A DNA stretch of 37,957 nt from Kiritimatiellia bacterium. GTDB lineage: Bacteria > Verrucomicrobiota > Kiritimatiellia > JAFGHX01. The DNA is taken from positions 1 to 37,957 of the forward strand of contig JAFGHX010000283.1 in assembly GCA_016929905.1 (NCBI GenBank), written 5' to 3'. Shown here in pieces: positions 25,679 to 32,335 of the stretch (positions are counted from its first letter, which is position 1; every line of letters starts with the position of its first letter). Made by a program: the position numbers and the translations under genes. The notes beneath the pieces were generated by a model. The model did not search any database and had not been told where the DNA came from. It saw only the letters and a program-made list of their open reading frames with translations.

Positions 25679-26272
25679 CTACCCTTTCAACTGGTACACG
25701 ATGCTCATGGCGACAATGACCGCCGTCTGAACGAACCCCACGATGATGCCCGCGACGCACAGCGCCGCATAGAGGGCAGGCAGCGTCTTGAGCGCCTTGC
25801 GGTTCGCCGCATACCAGCACAGCCCGGCCAGAGCCGCCAGCGGGGCGGTGCAGGTCAGCGCGCTGAAGGCGAAGAAAAGGATCGCGCCGCGCTTCAACGC
25901 GGGCGTCCGCGCTCTGAGCCGTTCCTGCGCCTCGAACTCCGCCTCGTCCTCCGGCCGTGCGGAGCCGAACGTGGCGCCGCAGTTCCGGCACCGCACGGCG
26001 GAGGCGATGATCTGCGCGCCGCAGGACGGACACTTCTTGTGTTCCTGCCCCCAGTAGGAGGCCGCGATTTCCACCTCGGACCGGCCTTCCGTCGGCGGAA
26101 CCTTCGGGCAGCCGTAGACGGCGCACCCGTGATTGTCGGCCCAGCAGTCGGCGTGATACGCCGTGCCGCACTCCGGACACTTGGCCGTCTCTTCGCCCGG
26201 AGCAATGGCCGTCTGGCAGATCGCGCACAGCGCGTGCTGCCCCTCGCCTCCGGCGCCCGGCGCATCGGACAT
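25679..26272 (-). CDS. RING-like / zinc-ribbon membrane protein (candidate E3)
   Basis: A 197-aa protein. The N-terminus has a cross-brace-like metal cluster C16, C19, C32, C35, H40, C43, C50, C55 (CAIC...CPECGTAYHADCW...GC), which resembles bacterial RING/treble-clef fingers. A second zinc ribbon follows at C81, C84, C95, C98. Two or more membrane helices occupy about 129-153 and 165-193. It lies three bases after the FHA gene's stop and four bases before the E2 gene. By position and fold it is the best E3-like candidate, bringing E2 to the membrane. It could also be a non-catalytic zinc adaptor; binding to the E2 is inferred. Confidence 0.8.
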   Translation of the reverse strand: MSDAPGAGGEGQHALCAICQTAIAPGEETAKCPECGTAYHADCWADNHGCAVYGCPKVPPTEGRSEVEIAASYWGQEHKKCPSCGAQIIASAVRCRNCGATFGSARPEDEAEFEAQERLRARTPALKRGAILFFAFSALTCTAPLAALAGLCWYAANRKALKTLPALYAALCVAGIIVGFVQTAVIVAMSIVYQLKG

Positions 26273-26275
26273 GGT

Positions 26276-27664
26276 TCACCCTCGCCTGTTCTCGTACACG
26301 AACGCCGTTCTGCCGATCGTGATGCGGTCGCCCCGCCGCAGACGCGCCACGGTCACGGCCCTGTTGTTGACCAGGACAGGGTGTTCGGCGTCGTGGTTCT
26401 CGATCTCGCAGTCGTCGCCGACGGCGCGCAGCGTGGCGTGATGTTCCGCGACCATGGGGTCGTTGAACAGGTAGATCTCCGCGCGCGCCGAGGAGCCGAG
26501 CTTCATCGTGTCCTTGAAGATCAGGAACTCTTTCCCGGCGAGCGGCCCCTCGATCATGCGCAGCCAGGCGTCGCGCGCGAGCAGTTCCACCACCCCGATC
26601 ATCGCGCCCACGCAGGCGCCGATCGCCGTAATGCCGACCAACCGGCTCCAGTGCGCGCTGGGCTTGTCCATGCCGAGCAGGAGCAGATCGATCGGGTCGA
26701 AGAACAGCCCGCCGAGCAGGCCGCCGACCACGCCGCCCATGAACCCGTAGGCCAGCAACCGCTTCGATCGCAGCGCGATGCCCTGGCCCAACCCCATCGC
26801 CATGCCGACCAGCCCCCAGGCCAGGGTCCTGGCCCCCATCTGCATCATGAACCCGAACGCCGTCAAGCCTTCCGCCTCGCTCATCTCGCTCGTCGCCAGG
26901 CGGGTGAGCGGCGCATAGACCAGATTGCCCAGGAAACTGGACACGGCGCCCCCAACGAACCCGACCACGCAGCCCAGCACGCCACCGAGCAGGGCACGCC
27001 GCGGCGTGCGGCAGATGATCCCGTCAACAGCGCCGATCGCCAGGCCGATGAACCCGGCCACGACGGGAAAGAGAAGCAGACTCCACACGTCCGCCCTGAC
27101 GGCCTGCCGCCGCAGGGAGAATGAAGCCTTCGCGGGCGGATCCGGCGGCGGCGAAGTGAGTACAAACCTCGCGACGGCCAGGCTCTGCTCGGCGAACTCC
27201 TGGTAATGCGCATGAACGCCGACCTCCTGCCCCCGCTGCAGCGCCGCCCGATCCAGCAGCGCGGTCGTTTCGTCCGCGAGGATGTCCCGGGTGCCGTCCA
27301 GCAGCCAGATCTTCTCATTCCGGACCTGAATCCACCCGCGCCCCTTCAGGTCGAGATCCACGACCTGCTCGCCGATCGTGATCCGTGTCGGAATCGCGGC
27401 GTCCAGGTCCATCGCCTCGATGGTGCCTTGCAGGTACGGCGTGTCGTCGAAGAACGGTTCGCTCAGCGCCCATGCCCCGAATGCCGCCATGGCCCCCACG
27501 AGCATGAGCACGAACCAGCTCCGGTAATACCAGTGTCGCGGCCCGTGATCGATGCCCGACTCGCCCAGCAGGCTTTTCTGCCGTTTCAGCAGATCGTCCA
27601 CATGCGCGCTCATCGCCTCGTCACGCGTGATCCGGATGTCGGGAATGTTGCCGCTTGTGTTCAA
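26276..27664 (-). CDS. Multi-pass membrane protein with C-terminal FHA domain
   Basis: A 462-aa protein. One membrane helix at about 49-68 is followed by an extracytoplasmic or soluble segment (about 70-190), then a run of Gly-rich helices between about 193 and 362. Residues about 370-460 are an FHA domain (IEGPLAGKEF, KLGSSARAEIYL, AEHHATL, RLRRGDRITIGRTAF), which in other proteins reads phosphothreonine. The TTG start overlaps the JAMM stop (TTGA), implying coupled translation. The FHA domain suggests that the conjugation system is linked to Ser/Thr phosphorylation, but no kinase lies in the window. Confidence 0.82.
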   Translation of the reverse strand: MNTSGNIPDIRITRDEAMSAHVDDLLKRQKSLLGESGIDHGPRHWYYRSWFVLMLVGAMAAFGAWALSEPFFDDTPYLQGTIEAMDLDAAIPTRITIGEQVVDLDLKGRGWIQVRNEKIWLLDGTRDILADETTALLDRAALQRGQEVGVHAHYQEFAEQSLAVARFVLTSPPPDPPAKASFSLRRQAVRADVWSLLLFPVVAGFIGLAIGAVDGIICRTPRRALLGGVLGCVVGFVGGAVSSFLGNLVYAPLTRLATSEMSEAEGLTAFGFMMQMGARTLAWGLVGMAMGLGQGIALRSKRLLAYGFMGGVVGGLLGGLFFDPIDLLLLGMDKPSAHWSRLVGITAIGACVGAMIGVVELLARDAWLRMIEGPLAGKEFLIFKDTMKLGSSARAEIYLFNDPMVAEHHATLRAVGDDCEIENHDAEHPVLVNNRAVTVARLRRGDRITIGRTAFVYENRRG

Positions 27665-28758
27665 TGGGGATCACCCTCCGTGGCGGACCCGCTGCCCGTC
27701 TGCGGGGCCGTGGCTGGGTCGGCTTCCGGCGCCGCCTCGGGCGGCGGCAGGGTCGTCGCCGGGGACGCCGGTTCCGCGCGCGGAGCGAGCCGCGCGTCGA
27801 GTTCGGGCGGCACCTCCCACTCCGCGACGCCGAGCCCGACCATGATCGTCTTGTCGCCGACCCGGATGGGCACGGGCACGTACTGCCGCAGTTCAGGCGG
27901 CTCGGCCTGCTTGTAGACATGCCTGTAGACGTTCAAGGCGATGAGAATCGCGGCCGTCACCAGCGCAATGAAGCCGAGCGTCATCCACGCACGCATCAGC
28001 GCGGCGCTCTGCTCGTCAACCGCCCGGACCACCTGGTTCAGCCGCGTCTCGATCGCGTCGAGCCGATCGGCGAGCCCGTCCGCCGCCGCGGCGCCGCCCG
28101 CGGCGGCGCGCGCCGTTTCCGCGCGCGGCGCCGGCGTGCGGTGCTCCCGCCCGTCCACCCAGAACCGGTCCAGGTAGCGGATCCCGTCCTCCGTGTTCAC
28201 GCAGAGCGCCGCTTGCCCGCCGAGCGGATCGATGACCAGCGCGATGTGGGTTCTGCTCGGAAAGAAGTTCTTCTGGATGAACAGGTCCAGGTCGGAGAAC
28301 TCGACGCCGAACCCCGGGTGCGAGTGGTACCATCCCACGATCCGCCGTGTGGGGTGGTCGCGTTCGAGCGTCTCGTGAATCGCCGTCCACGTCTCCTGTG
28401 TGAATGTGACGTGCGCGCTCTGCTCCCGCGCCGCCGCGCCGCGGATCACCGCCTGCACGCGCACGAACGGCCCTTGCGCGTCCTCGCAGAAATCGCCGAC
28501 CAGCACGCCGCAGACCTCGCGGTCGAGCGATTCCTTCGCGTGCACGCACGCGTCGGCATAGGCGCCCCGCTCCACCGCGACGCGCAGCAGGGCCTGCGCG
28601 TCGCGCGGACCCGGAAACTCCGCACGCACGGGCCGGTCGTGCGCCACCATTCGGCCGATCGACACCCGCGCCGCCGCGGCGCGCTCGGCCCGCGGGGCGG
28701 GTTCACCCGGCCCCTCCGGCGGATTCTTCGGCCTCTTCTTGTTTTTCTGGCGTGACAT
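27661..28758 (-). CDS. Membrane-anchored JAMM/MPN+ deubiquitinase-like protease
   Basis: A 365-aa protein starting at the ATG at 28758; the longer frame upstream runs into a 20-bp tandem repeat and the E1 gene. The JAMM zinc-protease site is complete: E81 (REVCGVLVG), H145 and H147, S155 and D158 in HSHPGFGVEFSDLD. The HSHPGFG run is the same as in eukaryotic Rpn11/CSN5. After the domain (to about 205) come an Ala-rich linker, one membrane helix (about 258-276) and a Pro/Ala-rich tail. It would remove or mature the ubiquitin-like protein at the membrane. Confidence 0.9.
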   Translation of the reverse strand: MSRQKNKKRPKNPPEGPGEPAPRAERAAAARVSIGRMVAHDRPVRAEFPGPRDAQALLRVAVERGAYADACVHAKESLDREVCGVLVGDFCEDAQGPFVRVQAVIRGAAAREQSAHVTFTQETWTAIHETLERDHPTRRIVGWYHSHPGFGVEFSDLDLFIQKNFFPSRTHIALVIDPLGGQAALCVNTEDGIRYLDRFWVDGREHRTPAPRAETARAAAGGAAAADGLADRLDAIETRLNQVVRAVDEQSAALMRAWMTLGFIALVTAAILIALNVYRHVYKQAEPPELRQYVPVPIRVGDKTIMVGLGVAEWEVPPELDARLAPRAEPASPATTLPPPEAAPEADPATAPQTGSGSATEGDPH

Positions 28759-28761
28759 GGG

Positions 28762-28801
28762 ACACGGACACACACGGACGAACACGGACACACACGGACG
28801 G
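28762..28801. repeat. Two-unit 20-bp direct repeat
   Basis: ACACGGACACACACGGACGA and ACACGGACACACACGGACGG stand head to tail, between the JAMM start and the E1 stop. It is one of the few gaps inside the operon. Confidence 0.75.
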
Positions 28802-28810
28802 GCCGCGACA

Positions 28811-30010
28811 TCACGCTTCGGCTGGCTCGACCGGACAGTCCCCGGCCATTTCGAGCCCGATACGCTCCTCGCCCTTCCTGGCCCAGACGATATCCCAGCG
28901 CGGCAGCCCGAGCTCGGCGAGCGTCCTGTCCCGCAGCGGGCTGTCGGCCCCGACACTATGAAAGAACGCGGGCACACATTCCGCCCCGCACGCGCCGCAC
29001 CGGGCCTGGTCTTCCGTCACGTGGTCCACCGGCCGGAACACGTCGACGCTCCGTCCACAGGCGCTGCACGTCAGCGTCTCGACCAGTTCGCGGCCAAAGT
29101 CAACGGCATCCAGGCCGCCCAGCCGCCCGGCGGCCGTCTCCCACAGATCCGCCAGGCGCGTATCGCCCCCCACGCCGGGCAGCGCCTCGACGGGGCACGG
29201 CGTGTCGTGCCAGGCGCAATCGGGCATGACCGCGTACTCGGTAAGATACGAATTGTGGGAGCCGCCTTCAAACATGTATCCGCGCCCGAGCAGCGCGTCC
29301 ATGCCGTGCAGGACCTTCACGACTTCCTGCGCCTGAATGCCGCCGACGACCGCCGCGGTCGTCGGCGTCGTGGGCACCCCGCCCTCCTGTGTCGCCCGGC
29401 GCGCGAGCAACGAGCAGGACCGCCGCTTGTTGAGCAGGTCCCAGTCCACCCGGCTCATCGTGCATTCGTAGCAGGCGGTCCGGGGCGGCGCGAACCCACG
29501 CACGATCCCGGTGAGCACGTCGATTCCGCCGTCAATCCATGGCCGGCCGACCCGCGCGCATGCGCTGTTGACGAACACGCGCGCCTCACGGTTGTCGAGC
29601 GCACCGACCACCACGTCGGCCCACCGGAAGTGGCCCAAACCGACATCCGCCAGCACATTGCCGACAATGGCGCTGACGCGCATGGCCGGATACAGCGACT
29701 GCGCCGCACGCGCGGCGCACTCGCTCTTCGCGCCGCCCGCGTCGGACTCCCGAAACAGCACCGACCGGCTGAGATTGCTCAGCTCGATCCGGTCCATGTC
29801 CACGATCACGAGCTGCCCCACGCCCAGCAGCGCGAGGTTCTTGATGACCTCGTTGCCGAGCGCGCCCGCCCCGATCACCAGGACCCGGGCCCGGCGCAGC
29901 CGCGCTTGGTCCCACCATTCGATGGCTCGGAACCGGGCAAAACGGCCCTCGGCCTCGGCCGGGCCGGCCGGCGGCAGTTCCACGTCAGTCACGCGCCCGT
30001 CTCCCGGCAC
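28811..30010 (-). CDS. E1-like ThiF-family adenylyltransferase
   Basis: A 399-aa enzyme expected to adenylate the Ubl C-terminus and pass it to the E2. The nucleotide fold shows VLVIGAGALGNEV (43-55), the acidic VDMD (70-73) and the SNLSRSVLFR segment (78-87) with K95, as in E1/MoeB proteins. Cysteines C180 and C183 (CYECT) and C199 lie in the crossover region, then TPTTAAVVGGIQAQEVVK (215-232), which matches the E1 helix. The C-terminal part carries a C4 zinc site (C315, C318, C338, C341). The GTG start lies inside the last codons of the Ubl gene (26-bp overlap), so the pair is probably made together. Which cysteine is catalytic is not certain. Confidence 0.9.
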   Translation of the reverse strand: MPGDGRVTDVELPPAGPAEAEGRFARFRAIEWWDQARLRRARVLVIGAGALGNEVIKNLALLGVGQLVIVDMDRIELSNLSRSVLFRESDAGGAKSECAARAAQSLYPAMRVSAIVGNVLADVGLGHFRWADVVVGALDNREARVFVNSACARVGRPWIDGGIDVLTGIVRGFAPPRTACYECTMSRVDWDLLNKRRSCSLLARRATQEGGVPTTPTTAAVVGGIQAQEVVKVLHGMDALLGRGYMFEGGSHNSYLTEYAVMPDCAWHDTPCPVEALPGVGGDTRLADLWETAAGRLGGLDAVDFGRELVETLTCSACGRSVDVFRPVDHVTEDQARCGACGAECVPAFFHSVGADSPLRDRTLAELGLPRWDIVWARKGEERIGLEMAGDCPVEPAEA

Positions 30011-30275
30011 CGGCGGTAATCTCCGGCTGCAGCCGCAGTTCGTCGCCGTCGCGCACCGCCGCTTCGGCCAGAGTCTGCCCGTCGAGCAACTGCCGGCCAG
30101 ACTGACGGTGATGCAGCTTGTAGCTCATAATCTGGCCGTCCGGGCTGTTCAACGGCAGGTTCAGCCGTTCCACCAGCAACACCAGAATGCGGTTCACCGC
30201 CACGTCGTCCGGCGCCTCCACGCTGCAGCTGCGGCTGCCCGATACATCCGTGATCTGAATCCTGATCGCGCTCAT
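29985..30275 (-). CDS. YukD-like ubiquitin-like beta-grasp protein
   Basis: A 96-aa protein with the beta-grasp pattern: IRIQITDVSGSRS hairpin (4-16), helix AVNRILVLLVERLNL (26-40), then YKLHHRQSGRQL (52-63), DGQTLAEAAVRDGDELRL (65-82). It resembles YukD/EsaB ubiquitin-like proteins. The end reads ITAGAGRRARD, with no terminal diglycine; AG at 88-89 and 90-91 could become the working C-terminus after trimming by the JAMM protease (inference). The last codons overlap the E1 gene. GGGAGG stands 11 bases before the ATG. It is the likely modifier of the system. Confidence 0.85.
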   Translation of the reverse strand: MSAIRIQITDVSGSRSCSVEAPDDVAVNRILVLLVERLNLPLNSPDGQIMSYKLHHRQSGRQLLDGQTLAEAAVRDGDELRLQPEITAGAGRRARD

Positions 30276-30300
30276 CCCGATCCCGGCCTCCCGGCCTCGC

Positions 30301-30468
30301 GGTCAAAGGTGGGAATGTCGAAGGTCGAAGGTCGGCCTCTGCCTCCCTCCAGCAACCCGCACGGCCGGCACGTCCAAGCTCCACCCGCAAGCATCTTTCG
30401 ACGGCATCGACCTCCGACCTTCAGACCTCCCGACCTTCGACCTTTGACCTTCAGACCTTCGACTGACC
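30301..30468. repeat. Inverted 7-bp tandem repeat arms
   Basis: The left arm has GTCGAAG units (about 30301-30334). The right arm has CGACCTT and related units (about 30408-30468). They are complementary and flank about 75 bases. The right arm runs into the 3' end of the small gene at 30451. It lies in the 175-bp gap before the Ubl gene, where it could form a hairpin in the operon transcript. Confidence 0.7.
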
Positions 30469-30735
30469 GCCGCCGGAGGCGGCAGTCACGCCCGTCACCA
30501 ACGCCTCAATTGCCTTCTGCTGCCTGGCGTCACCCGGCTTCACGGCGATGCTCAGCACCTCACCGGCCACCTGCAAAGACAGGCTCGCACCGTCTTCCGA
30601 CAACAGGACGCACTCGACATCCGCGTACGCGATGTTGCGCGGCGCGCCTTTCTCCGGCTTGTACGTGATCCCCTTGTTGTGGATCCGAAGCTTGACCGGC
30701 CGCATGGCGCTGCCTGAGGTGATGGTTGGACTCAC
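30451..30735 (-). CDS. Small protein of unknown function in the Ubl operon
   Basis: About 94 aa. A GTG start at 30735 is preferred because GGGGAG lies six bases upstream; a TTG at 30753 or an ATG at 30705 are alternatives. The body alternates beta-like stretches (KLRIHNKGITYKP, IAYADVECVLLSEDG, LSLQVAGEVLSIAV) and ends with a helix (QQKAIEALV), which could be a small PH-like fold. It has no cysteines in zinc pattern and no membrane segment. I do not recognise the family. Its place just before the Ubl suggests a part in the same complex. Confidence 0.65.
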   Translation of the reverse strand: MSPTITSGSAMRPVKLRIHNKGITYKPEKGAPRNIAYADVECVLLSEDGASLSLQVAGEVLSIAVKPGDARQQKAIEALVTGVTAASGGGQSKV

Positions 30736-30837
30736 CCGAAACTCCCCGTTCAAATCCGCATGACGGTCATCGCATTCTGTGGTAGCAAGGGGTCGTCTCT
30801 CGGTTCCCCCCTCACTTCCGTCTTCTGCGACTGCACT

Positions 30838-31746
30838 CTACCCCATCAGGTTATTAATGACCATCTGGAAGAAAAGGACGCCGAAAAGAATGAGGTTCCA
30901 GACGGCCGCCACCCAGACATACGGCGGATTACGCAGTCTGCGTTCAATCGCTCCAACACCTATCCCTGTCCCCACGAGACAAGGAACAAGGAACAGGAAG
31001 AGATCTGCGAGGGCCAGATACAGCTCATTCTGGACAAGCCTAGCCAATAAGCCCGTGAAGATCACGACCATTCCGATCGTAGACCAAGTCGCCAGGACCA
31101 AGGCGCCGACGGCAGCCCGCTTTCGATCCGCGGACACCTTGTTCATAGCCGCCTCGACACACTTCGGACAGACGTGAATATTTATCGGGAACTCAAAATC
31201 GCAGGTGACGCAAATGCCCGCTTGGCACATGCTGCAGCGCTGACGCACCGGCATCTCCGGATGATAGGCGCACACGCGGCCCTCCAACATGACGCTTTGG
31301 CCCGCATCGCGCTCGACAGACGCTTTCGGCTGGGGCCGGTACTCCATGGGCCGAAGCCGCAGCTTGGTGCCTTCCGGCCGGGCCGGCTCGGCGGCGGGTG
31401 CGGCGGCGGGCGGCGCGGCGGGAGCCGATGTCGGCCCTGCCGTCGCCCAGGCGGGAGTGCGTGTTCCCGCGGGCTTAACGGGTGCCGGGGGAGCCGATGC
31501 CGCGCCCGCGATCGGCGCGCCGGCATCCGGGGGAGGTGGTGGCGGGGATGGTGGCGGTGGCGGCTCCGCCGTTTGCGCCACGATTTTCCGGGGAATACCC
31601 GGTTCAGGAACATCGAGCGGCGCAGACCGCGTCACCGGTTCCCGCGAGTAGAGCACCTTGTACTTGCCCCTGTGCACGGAGCAACTCAAGGTCCCGTCCT
31701 CCTCTACATCCAGCGTGACCTTGCACTGTGGGCAAAGAACGTCCAT
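30838..31746 (-). CDS. B-box-like zinc-finger membrane protein
   Basis: About 302 aa from the ATG at 31746. An N-terminal CPQC with later Cys/His (CSVH) suggests a short zinc ribbon. A long Pro/Ala-rich linker follows. Then comes a B-box-like finger, CAYHPEMPVRQRCSMCQAG continuing CVTCDF and CPKC (about 160-200). The last 100 residues hold three or four membrane helices. It follows the other B-box-like gene by seven bases. B-box fingers are related to RING-type cross-brace domains, and their presence with an E2 and a RING-like protein is notable. Function is unassigned. Confidence 0.75.
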   Translation of the reverse strand: MDVLCPQCKVTLDVEEDGTLSCSVHRGKYKVLYSREPVTRSAPLDVPEPGIPRKIVAQTAEPPPPPSPPPPPPDAGAPIAGAASAPPAPVKPAGTRTPAWATAGPTSAPAAPPAAAPAAEPARPEGTKLRLRPMEYRPQPKASVERDAGQSVMLEGRVCAYHPEMPVRQRCSMCQAGICVTCDFEFPINIHVCPKCVEAAMNKVSADRKRAAVGALVLATWSTIGMVVIFTGLLARLVQNELYLALADLFLFLVPCLVGTGIGVGAIERRLRNPPYVWVAAVWNLILFGVLFFQMVINNLMG

Positions 31747-31753
31747 ATGGGTT

Positions 31754-32149
31754 CTATGGGCCTCCCCTGATTGCCTGCGCAAGGATCGGAATGAAGAGCG
31801 TCACGGCCAGCCAACCGATGGCGATGATCAGAGCGGCGGTCGCCTTTCCCGAACCGGTCAGACGCGGGTTCCCCTTTATCTCACGCCTCGCCTTGAGCGC
31901 CGCCGCGATTGCCATGATCGCACATACGAAGCAAAAGGGCCCCAGTATCGCGTACCACAGCGCCTTTTTCGCCTCATCGCACGGGCTAGTGGAATCCGCG
32001 AGCACCTGCACGCCGCCGATGGCCATCACCTTGCAGTACTGGCAGTATTTCCGGCCGCGCAGCTCGACCAGGCAATTGTTGCAGAACGATTCCTGGCACC
32101 CCGCGCAGCGCGCGACCGCCTCCGCATTGGGATGGTTCTTGCACGGCAT
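31754..32149 (-). CDS. B-box-like zinc-finger protein with two membrane helices
   Basis: 131 aa from the ATG at 32149; the upstream frame runs through the promoter region and hairpin and is rejected. The N-terminus is a compact B-box-like finger (CKNHPNAEAVARCAGCQ, then CNNC, CQYC). Two hydrophobic segments follow (ALWYAILGPFCFVCAIMAI and AALIIAIGWLAVTLFI) with a basic loop between them, like small DUF4190-type membrane proteins. It is the first gene of the operon. Confidence 0.75.
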   Translation of the reverse strand: MPCKNHPNAEAVARCAGCQESFCNNCLVELRGRKYCQYCKVMAIGGVQVLADSTSPCDEAKKALWYAILGPFCFVCAIMAIAAALKARREIKGNPRLTGSGKATAALIIAIGWLAVTLFIPILAQAIRGGP

Positions 32150-32215
32150 CGGCAAACCTCTCGGCCCATGCCCGTCGTGTTTCGCCGCGGCATTCGTCCC
32201 GCCTACGACCGTTCT

Positions 32216-32244
32216 CCCATATCCGCTGGGCGGCCGCGCGTCAA
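32216..32244 (-). promoter_or_regulatory. Candidate promoter of the ubiquitin-like operon
   Basis: On the minus strand TTGACG (32239-32244), exactly 17 bases, then TATGGG (32216-32221), 66 bases before the ATG at 32149 and after the helicase hairpin. The -35 is strong and the -10 moderate. Confidence 0.45.
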
Positions 32245-32288
32245 GGTGGAAATGCACGCGCACGGCCCGCGTCCGCGAAGCGGACGAC

Positions 32289-32333
32289 AGGAATCGTGCG
32301 GGCACTGGCCCCGCCAGTGCCCGCACGATTCCT
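32289..32333 (-). terminator. Perfect 21-bp hairpin downstream of the helicase
   Basis: Arms 32289-32309 and 32313-32333 are perfectly complementary (AGGAATCGTGCGGGCACTGG onward) with a three-base loop, beginning two bases after the helicase stop. There is no T-tract, but the stem is exceptionally stable. It separates the helicase from the ubiquitin-like operon. Confidence 0.6.
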
Positions 32334-32335
32334 TC

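Noticed and set aside
27661..28977. Longer JAMM protein starting at 28977
   Set aside because: The extra 73 residues overlap the E1 coding sequence and the 20-bp repeat; the ATG at 28758 gives a normal N-terminus.
25210..32149. Assignment to the known Bil/Bub antiviral systems
   Set aside because: Those systems do not, to my knowledge, include a YukD-like Ubl with FHA, RING-like and B-box-like membrane proteins, so I do not use those names.
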